From NCBI RefSeq assembly GCF_001984175.1, contig NZ_MTQP01000067.1, forward strand, positions 744,001 to 808,000: DNA of 64,000 nucleotides. The letters run 5' to 3'. The position numbers and the translations under genes were made by a program. The notes below the pieces were generated by a model. It saw only the letters and a list, made by a program, of their open reading frames with translations. It was not told the DNA's origin and made no database searches. Source of the stretch: Saccharothrix sp. ALI-22-I. GTDB taxonomy: Bacteria; Actinomycetota; Actinomycetes; Mycobacteriales; Pseudonocardiaceae. This document shows, in pieces, positions 58,601-64,000 of this stretch (positions are counted from its first letter, which is position 1; every line of letters starts with the position of its first letter).

Positions 58601-58966
58601 CACGCCCAGCTCCTTGGCCGCCTCGGCGAACCGCACCACGCCGTACATGCCGTCGTGGTCGGTCAACGCCACCCCGTCCAGCCCGAGCTGCTGCGCCGCC
58701 TCCACCAGTTCCTCCGGGTGGCTCGCGCCGTCGAGGAAGCTGAAGTTGGAGTGGCAGTGCAGCTCGACGTACGGCACGCGGGCGCGGGTCGCGCCGAGTT
58801 CGTCCACCTTGACCGCGAAGTCGGGCGGCGCCTCGTAGCTGTCCCGCTGACGCGTCCACGCGGGACTGTCACCGCCGTCGGGGACCGGTGCTTCCCTCGA
58901 CGACGCGCGCCCCGACAGCGCGCGCTCCAGCTCCGACCAGCGGACCGGCGGGTTGTTCCAACCCAT
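55637..58966 (-). CDS. dnaE2: Error-prone DNA polymerase III alpha
   Basis: C-family polymerase used in SOS mutagenesis with ImuA' and ImuB; 1109 residues. PHP domain (ELHCHSNFSFLDGAS, LTDHDGM), catalytic aspartates in PDIDLDIE, NFGFPESHA finger region and C-terminal OB domain (VTFLNIEDETG). Lack of the clamp/tau tail distinguishes it from DnaE1. Its ATG overlaps the stop of a 92-residue gene. Confidence 0.96.
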   Translation of the reverse strand: MGWNNPPVRWSELERALSGRASSREAPVPDGGDSPAWTRQRDSYEAPPDFAVKVDELGATRARVPYVELHCHSNFSFLDGASHPEELVEAAQQLGLDGVALTDHDGMYGVVRFAEAAKELGVRTVFGTELSLGLGAPQNGVPDPEGEHLLLLATGSDGYHALCRTITTGQLAEGSEKGRPVYRLDEVVADTRDDCVVLTGCRKGSVRRALAREGPEAAFAQLRRLVDLYGADRVFVELTDHGYPEDGPRNDLLWAMAHDLGLPTVATNAVHYAVPARGRLAAAMAAVRARRSLDEMTGWLPPGRTACLRSGEEMARRFARFPGAVHRAAVLGMQCQFDLKLIAPQLPPFDVPPGEDENSHLRKLTYDGAARRYRSIGENPRAYQQIEHELKIIEKLNFPGYFLVVHDIVDFCRRNNILCQGRGSAANSAVCYALGITNVDAVRFDLLFERFLAPARDGPPDIDLDIESDRREEAIQYVYRKYGRRHAAQVANVISYRGRSAIRDVARALGYSVGQQDAWSKQIDRWGPLRSTVDEGGIPRPVLELAAELENFPRHLGIHSGGMVICDRPVSEVCPVEKGRMADRTVLQWDKDDCASIGLVKFDLLGLGMLSALHYAIDLVREHEGVEVDIGNLDLGDDKVYEMLQRADSVGVFQVESRAQMATLPRLKPRTFYDLVVEVALIRPGPIQGGSVHPYIRRRNGEEEWDYDHPLLAGALKKTLGVPLFQEQLMQIAVDVADFSPAEADELRRAMGAKRSTHRMERLRERFYEGAKANGIGQELAEQIYAKLLAFANFGFPESHALSFAHLVFVSSWFKLYHPAAFCAALLRAQPMGFYSPQSLVADARRHGVRVLGPDVNAGLAHATLELVDGEQVDGEQAVRIGLGGIRTIGQKVAEGVVAQRESGGPFRDMADFGARVRLTTAQVEALATAGAFGCFGLDRRSALWSAGAVAKIRPDRLPGTVVGTEAPALPGMDEVELAVADVWAMGLSPDSFPTEFVRDRLTGLGALAAADLAEVPNGTRVLIGGAVTHRQRPGTAGGVTFLNIEDETGMVNVVCTTGVWVRYRRVARRSPALLVRGVVESAEGVISIRAERLQHLDLRITSRSRDFR

Positions 58967-59244
58967 CAGCGCAGGTCGTCCCAGAGCTGGTCATCCCAGG
59001 GCAAGTCGTCGCCGGCTCGCCGAGGCGCCGGGATCAACGGCACTGAGATCAACGGGGCCGGGGGCAGCCGCGACGGGAGCCAGCCGAAGCTCACCACGTA
59101 GGCCGGTCCACTGCGCTGGTCCGATCCACTGCGCTGATCTGATCCATCGCGCTGATCCGGAACGCCGTGCTGGTCCGGAACATCGCAGTCGTCCAGCCAA
59201 TCGGCCAGACCACGGCGATCCGGCTCGGAAAAGTCACCGCTCAT
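58966..59244 (-). CDS. Small acidic protein inside the mutasome operon
   Basis: A 92-residue protein joined to both neighbours by TGATG overlaps (imuB stop at 59244, dnaE2 start at 58966), so it is almost surely translated. N-terminus DFSEPDRRGLADWLDDCD, three DQR(D/S)GS repeats encoded by a 15-bp repeat, a Pro-rich centre and an acidic Trp end, DDLPWDDQLWDDLR. No family recognised. Confidence 0.7.
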   Translation of the reverse strand: MSGDFSEPDRRGLADWLDDCDVPDQHGVPDQRDGSDQRSGSDQRSGPAYVVSFGWLPSRLPPAPLISVPLIPAPRRAGDDLPWDDQLWDDLR

Positions 59245-60869
59245 CAGTCGTACACCCCTTCCACCGCCCACTTCCCACCCGCGCGGATCAGCAGGAACGC
59301 CAGTTCCTCACCGTCCGGCGCGGTACCCAGCACTTGCAGCCGCGCGCCGCGCATCGCGGTCTCCTCGTCCCACCAGCGCTCGTCCACCGGCCACGGCCCC
59401 GACCACGCCACGACCTGCCGGGCCCGACCGGCGTGCACGATCCGGTGCGGCTGGACGACCAGCTCGGCGTAGCCGGTGACCACGACGTCCGCGCCCGACT
59501 CGTCCAGCAGCGCGACCGGCTCCGGTTCGGCGAACACCGTCGCCGGTGACGGCGCCGGCAGCTGCCCCGGCCACGGCTGGTCCGGGTCCGCCGCCGGGGT
59601 GCGCTCGTCGCCCCACGGCACCAGCCGCACCCGTTCGACCGGCCCACGCCCGCCGCCGAGCACCGGTGTGAGCACGGCGTCCGGCCCGAGCAGGCCTTGG
59701 ACGTGCACCATCGCGCGCGCCGCCCGTTCGGCCGCCTCGCCTTGGTCCTGTCCCGCGCCCGGCCACAGGCCCAGTTGCAGGGCGGTGGCGTCGACCACCT
59801 CTTCGGGATCGAGTTGGAGCAGGTGGATGCCGGCGGTGAGCCGGGCTCGGGTGAGCCAGCCGTCGAGCTGCCAGCGGACCCGGTCCGCGATGCCCTGCGG
59901 GGTGAGCGGGTCGGCGCAGCGCCACACCCGGTGCAGCTCCTCGCCGTTCTCGGTGGTGGCCCGGATGCCCAGGCGAGTGCAGGCCAGACCACGGTCGGCG
60001 AGGCCGGTGTGCAGGCGTTCGGCGAGGCCCTTGGCCGCGAAGGCCGCCGCGTCGACCCGGTCGATCGGCGGGTCGAGGTGCTGGGTGACCGACAGCTCGG
60101 GTGGCGGCCGGCGTCGCGAGCGGGCCCGTTCCTCCAGCCCACCGGCCAGCCGGTGGGCCTGCACGGCCGCACGGCCGAACCGGGTGGCGACGTCCCGTTC
60201 GGGGATGGCGGCGAACGCGCCGAGGGTGCGCAGACCGAGACGGCGCAGCAGGTCGACCAGCTCAGTCCGATCCGCACGGCGTTCGGCGGGTTGGTCGAGT
60301 TCGTGGACGCCCAGCGGTGCGAGGAATTCCCGGGTCTCGCCGGACGGCACGATCAGCCCACGATGGGCGGCCAGGGTCGCCGCGAACAGCCCGTCGGCGA
60401 ACCCGATCTGCGCTTCGACCCCGGCGCGAACCGCGACGTGGTCGACCAGCCGTTCGGCGGCCTGCTCAGCGGACCGGTAATACCCGACCGGTCCCTGAGC
60501 CGCGACGACCACCAGCCCAGGCCGGACCACCTCGATCCCCGGTGCGAGTTCCTCCACCGCCGCCGCGACCGGCTCGAAGAGACGGGCGTCCCGCACCTCG
60601 TCGTACTCGAAGACGACCAACTCAGGACACTGCCCCTGGGCCGCCCGCCGACGCATCCCCCGCCGAACCCCCTCCGCCCGCGCAATCGCCGAACAGGCAA
60701 CAACTTCACCCGATTTGACGACCGCAGCAGGCACGTGTGGCAACAGCGACGCCTCGGCGGAAGCCGCCACCACCGGCCAGTCAGGACACCAGACCGCAAG
60801 CGTGTACAGGGGATTCACCTCTTCGACAGATCCGGAAGGCTCGATGGGCGTTCGTGAGACGGGCAGCAC
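59244..60869 (-). CDS. imuB: Y-family polymerase-like mutasome protein
   Basis: DNA polymerase Y-family relative, 541 residues, without the catalytic acidic pair, as in ImuB; it links DnaE2 to the beta clamp. A clamp-binding-like QLGLW motif lies at about residue 365, matching the site of QLPLW in mycobacterial ImuB. The frame starts at GTG 60869, 4 bases after imuA'; a GTG at 60818 (VNPLYTLAVWCPDWPV) matches the usual N-terminus and may be the real start. Confidence 0.9.
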   Translation of the reverse strand: MLPVSRTPIEPSGSVEEVNPLYTLAVWCPDWPVVAASAEASLLPHVPAAVVKSGEVVACSAIARAEGVRRGMRRRAAQGQCPELVVFEYDEVRDARLFEPVAAAVEELAPGIEVVRPGLVVVAAQGPVGYYRSAEQAAERLVDHVAVRAGVEAQIGFADGLFAATLAAHRGLIVPSGETREFLAPLGVHELDQPAERRADRTELVDLLRRLGLRTLGAFAAIPERDVATRFGRAAVQAHRLAGGLEERARSRRRPPPELSVTQHLDPPIDRVDAAAFAAKGLAERLHTGLADRGLACTRLGIRATTENGEELHRVWRCADPLTPQGIADRVRWQLDGWLTRARLTAGIHLLQLDPEEVVDATALQLGLWPGAGQDQGEAAERAARAMVHVQGLLGPDAVLTPVLGGGRGPVERVRLVPWGDERTPAADPDQPWPGQLPAPSPATVFAEPEPVALLDESGADVVVTGYAELVVQPHRIVHAGRARQVVAWSGPWPVDERWWDEETAMRGARLQVLGTAPDGEELAFLLIRAGGKWAVEGVYD

Positions 60870-60872
60870 CGG

Positions 60873-61574
60873 TCACACCGCCTCGGCTGTGGCCGGAAGC
60901 GGCGGAGTGGGAGCAGGCAGGGGGATCAGCGTGGGGCGAGGGGGTGGTGCGTCGGTGGTCCCGGGGAGGGCCAGGTCGGTTTGCCTTGGTCTTGCGGCTG
61001 CGCCTCGACCCGTCGCTTGGACTGTGACGGTTCTGGTGGACAGGACGCCGTGGCCTGTTTTCAGGCCGGTCCACGGTCCCAAAGCCGCCGTCAGTTCCAC
61101 GTCGGCGCCTGGCCACGGGACGGCGAACGGCAACAGGACCGCTTTGCGGTGACGTGCCCTGGCGATGAGTTTGCGGGAAGTTGCCGCGGACACCGGCGTG
61201 GCCACCGCTACCAGGTCGAAGCCGTCCAGGAGGGCCGCCACGGTCTTCTCGACCTCGCTCTGGTCCCTCCCAGGACGAGGAACCAGAGCGAGCCGATGGA
61301 CGGCCACCCCCAGTTCGGCCGCCGCGAGTGCCCCACACCGCGGCAGGCCCACCACGGCCGCCCAGCACCCTTCCGCCGTCGCCGCGGCCATCAGCGCGAG
61401 CAGCAACGATGTCGACCCGCGCACCGACACCGTGCTGCCCCGCCGCAGGCCGCCCCACGGGAGGAGCTCTGCCAGTTCCCCGCGAACCGGCAGAGTCCGG
61501 GCCAGTGCTGTGGTCAGCTCGCCCGCCGCGCCTACCCCGAGCGCGGTCAGCGTCGCCGTTGCCGACCTTGGCAC
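60873..61574 (-). CDS. imuA': ImuA' (RecA-like mutasome protein)
   Basis: A 233-residue protein that resembles a degraded RecA core: GGLRRGSTVSV is where Walker A would lie, yet the GKT/GKS is missing. In mycobacteria ImuA' interacts with ImuB and DnaE2. The GTG start has GGAGGG 5 bases upstream. First gene of the operon imuA'-imuB-orf-dnaE2, below a LexA box. Confidence 0.85.
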   Translation of the reverse strand: MPRSATATLTALGVGAAGELTTALARTLPVRGELAELLPWGGLRRGSTVSVRGSTSLLLALMAAATAEGCWAAVVGLPRCGALAAAELGVAVHRLALVPRPGRDQSEVEKTVAALLDGFDLVAVATPVSAATSRKLIARARHRKAVLLPFAVPWPGADVELTAALGPWTGLKTGHGVLSTRTVTVQATGRGAAARPRQTDLALPGTTDAPPPRPTLIPLPAPTPPLPATAEAV

Positions 61575-61643
61575 CCGCCCTCCCCCACTGATCCGCGCGC
61601 ACCCCTGTGCGCGGATCGCCGTGGGAAGTCGGCGACCTGTGTG

Positions 61644-61659
61644 TCGAACGTGTGTTCGA
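61644..61659 (-). promoter_or_regulatory. LexA (SOS) box
   Basis: TCGAACGTGTGTTCGA is a full match to the actinobacterial/Bacillus-type SOS box TCGAAC-N4-GTTCGA, 70 bases upstream of imuA'. It places the mutasome operon under LexA control. Confidence 0.92.
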
Positions 61660-61916
61660 ACGACAGCATGATCTTATCCCGAAGGAGCCACCCGGTGTCA
61701 ATGCCATCGCCGCTCCCCGATCGGGTGGCCGGCAGACTGCTCCGCGCGCATCGACCGGCAACACGGGGGAACCGTGAACGCCCCTCAGAACCCGCGGCAA
61801 CCACAACCGAACCAGGGAACCCCAACAGCCCGGTTACGGGCCGCCGCAGGTAGACCCGCCGCAGCCCGCTCAAAGCGGCCGAAGAGCTGACCGCCAAGGT
61901 CTCCGAGTAACGGCGA

Positions 61917-61947
61917 GGGGGCTCCTCGCCCAAAGCGAAGAGCCCCC
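61917..61947 (-). terminator. purH terminator
   Basis: GGGGGCTC (61917-61924) pairs with GAGCCCCC (61940-61947), extended inward by TCGC/GCGA after one mismatch, loop CCAAA. It starts 24 bases past the purH stop; no T-tract. Confidence 0.75.
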
Positions 61948-61971
61948 CGCAAACCCGTAAAACCGCCAAAC

Positions 61972-63555
61972 CTAGTGCGCGAAGTGCCGGGTACCGGTCA
62001 GGTACACCGTCACACCGGCCGCCTCCGCCGCCGCGATCACCTCGGCGTCACGGACCGACCCACCCGGCTGCACGACCGCACGCACACCCGCCTCCAGCAG
62101 CACCTCAAGCCCGTCCGGGAACGGGAAGAACGCGTCGGACGCGGCCACCGCCCCCCGCGCCCGGTCACCCGCACGGGCGACCGCGAGCCGGGCCGCGTCG
62201 ACCCGGTTGACCTGTCCCATGCCCGCGCCGACGGTCGCACCGCCGGACGCCAGCAGGATCGCGTTCGACTTCACCGCCCGGCACGCCCGCCAAGCGAACG
62301 TGAGGTCGGCCAGACCCTCCTCGTCCAGCGGCGTACCGCAGGCGAGCGTCCACTTGGCCGGGTTGTCACCGTCGGCCTCGATGGTGTCCACGGTCTGCAG
62401 CAGCAGCCCACCGGACACGGCGCGCATCTCCGCACCGCCGCGCACCGGTTCCGCCGCGACCAGGATGCGGATGTTCTTCTTGCGCGTCAGCACGTCCACC
62501 GCACCGTCGGCGTACGACGGGGCGATGATCACCTCGGTGAAGATCTCCGCGACCTGCTCGGCCATCTCCACGGTGACCTCGCGGTTGGCCGCGATCACGC
62601 CGCCGAACGCGCTGACCGGGTCGCACGCGTGCGCGTTGCGGTGCGCCTGGGCGATCGCACCCGGACCGTCCACGCCGGACACCGCGATACCGCACGGGTT
62701 GGCGTGCTTGATGATCGCCACGCACGGCAGGTCGTGGTCCCACGCCGCACGCCACGCGGCGTCCGAGTCGACGAAGTTGTTGTAGGACATCTCCTTGCCG
62801 TGCAGCTGCGTGGCCGTCGCCAGTCCGGAACGCCCGTCGCCCTGCGTGTACAGCGCCGCCCGCTGGTGCGGGTTCTCGCCGTACCGCAGCACCTGCTTGC
62901 GGTCCCACGTCGCGCCGACCCAGCCGGGGAAGCCGGAGCCCTCGTCGTCCGGCGCGACCACGCTGCCCAGCCACGACGCCACGGCCACGTCGTAGGACGC
63001 GGTGTGCCGGAACGCGTCCACGGCCAACCGCTGCCGGTCGGCCAGCGTGAACCCACCGGCCGTGACCTGCTCCAACACCCACGAGTACCGCGACGGGTCC
63101 ACCACGACGGCGACGCTGGCGTGGTTCTTCGCCGACGCCCGCACCATGGCCGGCCCGCCGATGTCGATCTGCTCCACGCACTCGTCCGCCGACGCGCCCG
63201 AAGCCACCGTCTGGGTGAACGGGTACAGGTTCACCACGAGCAGCTCGAACGGCTCGATACCCAGTTCACGCAGCGTCTCCACGTGCGACGAGCGCCGGGT
63301 GTCGGCGAGCAGGCCCGCGTGCACGCCGGGGTGCAGCGTCTTCACCCGGCCGTCCAGCGCCTCCGGGAACCCGGTGACCTGCTCGACCGGGGTGACCGGC
63401 ACACCCGCGTCGGCCAGCGTGCGCGCCGTGCCGCCGGTCGAGACGATCTCGACTCCGGCCGCGTGCAGGCCGGTGGCCAGTTCCAGCAGCCCCGATTTGT
63501 CGGACACCCCGATCAGGGCCCGACGAACCGGTCGCCTCTCGGCAGGAGTGGTCAC
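61972..63555 (-). CDS. purH: AICAR transformylase/IMP cyclohydrolase
   Basis: Bifunctional enzyme of the last two steps of purine synthesis, 527 residues. The N-terminal MGS-like cyclohydrolase domain has [10 protein letters not shown] and STGGTARTL, the transformylase domain has the KHANPCG motif with catalytic Lys-His and [14 protein letters not shown] start overlaps the purN stop by 4 bases. Confidence 0.97.
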   Translation of the reverse strand: MTTPAERRPVRRALIGVSDKSGLLELATGLHAAGVEIVSTGGTARTLADAGVPVTPVEQVTGFPEALDGRVKTLHPGVHAGLLADTRRSSHVETLRELGIEPFELLVVNLYPFTQTVASGASADECVEQIDIGGPAMVRASAKNHASVAVVVDPSRYSWVLEQVTAGGFTLADRQRLAVDAFRHTASYDVAVASWLGSVVAPDDEGSGFPGWVGATWDRKQVLRYGENPHQRAALYTQGDGRSGLATATQLHGKEMSYNNFVDSDAAWRAAWDHDLPCVAIIKHANPCGIAVSGVDGPGAIAQAHRNAHACDPVSAFGGVIAANREVTVEMAEQVAEIFTEVIIAPSYADGAVDVLTRKKNIRILVAAEPVRGGAEMRAVSGGLLLQTVDTIEADGDNPAKWTLACGTPLDEEGLADLTFAWRACRAVKSNAILLASGGATVGAGMGQVNRVDAARLAVARAGDRARGAVAASDAFFPFPDGLEVLLEAGVRAVVQPGGSVRDAEVIAAAEAAGVTVYLTGTRHFAH

Positions 63556-64000
63556 GGCATGCTCACCTTTCGTCCGTTCACGGTGCAGCCCTCGCGGGCC
63601 AGGCGGGCGACCACGTCGACCAGCAGCCGCCGCTCCACCACCTTGATGCGCTCGTGCAGGCTTTCGACATCGTCGTCATCGGCGACGACGACCGCCTCCT
63701 GGGCCAGGATCGGCCCGGTGTCCACACCGCCGTCCACCAGGTGCACGGTCGCGCCGGTCACCTTCACGCCGTAGTCGACGGCGTCGCGGACGCCGTGCGC
63801 GCCGGGGAAGGCGGGCAGCAGCGCGGGGTGGGTGTTGACCATCCGGCCGCCGAAGCGGGCCAGGAAGGCGGGTCCGAGGATTTTCATGAACCCGGCGGAG
63901 ACCACCAGGTCGGGTTTGTGCGCCTCGACGGCGTCGGCCAGCGCGGTGTCCCACGCGTCGCGGTCGGCGTGGTCGCGCAGCTTCACCGTGAAGCCGGGGA
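63552..64000 (-). CDS. purN: Phosphoribosylglycinamide formyltransferase (5' end outside window)
   Basis: GAR transformylase, C-terminal 149 or so residues of about 200; the frame is open to the window edge. [19 protein letters not shown] contains the catalytic His and [17 protein letters not shown] the catalytic Asp. It uses 10-formyl-tetrahydrofolate. Translationally coupled to purH. Confidence 0.95.
   Translation of the reverse strand, partial: PGFTVKLRDHADRDAWDTALADAVEAHKPDLVVSAGFMKILGPAFLARFGGRMVNTHPALLPAFPGAHGVRDAVDYGVKVTGATVHLVDGGVDTGPILAQEAVVVADDDDVESLHERIKVVERRLLVDVVARLAREGCTVNGRKVSMP

Larger units (their letters stand above)
61575..61971. other. Intergenic region between purH and imuA'
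   Basis: 397 bases without a convincing gene. From left: a perfect 9-bp hairpin GATCCGCGC (61590-61598, complement 61609-61617) in the imuA' leader, the LexA box (61644-61659), a TAAGAT -10-like box on the minus strand (about 61672-61677), an unremarkable stretch, and the purH terminator (61917-61947). Confidence 0.7.

Noticed and set aside
61547-61969. A 140-codon minus-strand frame between purH and imuA'
   Set aside because: It runs through the LexA box, two hairpins and into imuA', and has no family signature.

Overview
The window is high-GC actinobacterial DNA. Gene content and order point to a filamentous Pseudonocardiales relative (Saccharothrix, Lentzea or Actinosynnema type): F420 biosynthesis, DnaE2/ImuA'/ImuB mutasome, DUF3017 next to folD, DUF1918, WXG100 proteins, many GTG/TTG starts, leaderless-looking promoters. 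The genus is inferred from style only.

Layout. 1-7.3 kb: 3' part of a giant, partly repetitive protein with a metzincin-like zinc site. 7.4-10.9 kb: sdhCDAB operon closed by a perfect 18-bp hairpin. 11-18.1 kb: D-Ala-D-Ala carboxypeptidase, small membrane proteins, YihY/BrkB, trpS and the fused FO synthase fbiC, in an order resembling the Streptomyces SDH-DacC-SCO4848-YihY neighbourhood. 18.1-20.3 kb: xthA with small genes and a MNT/HEPN pair whose HEPN gene is broken. 20.5-25.5 kb: icd, a YdjM-like membrane protein, small genes, two tandem tRNA-like genes and a J-domain/NERD fusion. 25.6-26.6 kb: a graveyard with a truncated luciferase-like oxidoreductase and a multiply broken Fic gene. 26.6-31.7 kb: HhH-GPD protein, orphan Dam-type methylase, Ser/Thr kinase, MFS pump with a divergent ArsR regulator. 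31.7-36.6 kb: ABC-2 exporter, lipoprotein, DUF1918, and a TetR/NAD(P)-epimerase divergent pair. 36.7-39.3 kb: inositol monophosphatase-like gene, mdh, pentapeptide-repeat protein.

39.3-51.2 kb is the most striking part: a CpnT-type toxin locus on the minus strand, in transcription order YbaB-like protein, WXG100 protein, a 2053-residue CpnT-like protein (channel-like N-terminus, long Gly/Pro linker, internal TNT NAD-glycohydrolase domain, caspase-like Cys peptidase domain, four repeats, unknown C-terminus), then a stand-alone immunity-like protein and two large proteins that fuse the same immunity-like domain to TNT-like domains lacking the catalytic glutamine. 51.3-55.6 kb: transporters, folD, DUF3017, TetR with a dihydrofolate-reductase-like gene, and a long inverted repeat whose arm recurs at 31.7 kb. 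55.6-61.7 kb: imuA'-imuB-orf-dnaE2 mutasome operon under a consensus LexA box. 61.9-64 kb: purH and the start-truncated purN.

Together: central carbon metabolism (sdh, icd, mdh), purine/one-carbon metabolism (purN, purH, folD), SOS mutagenesis, cofactor F420, and one contact- or secretion-dependent toxin system with unusual toxin-immunity fusions.
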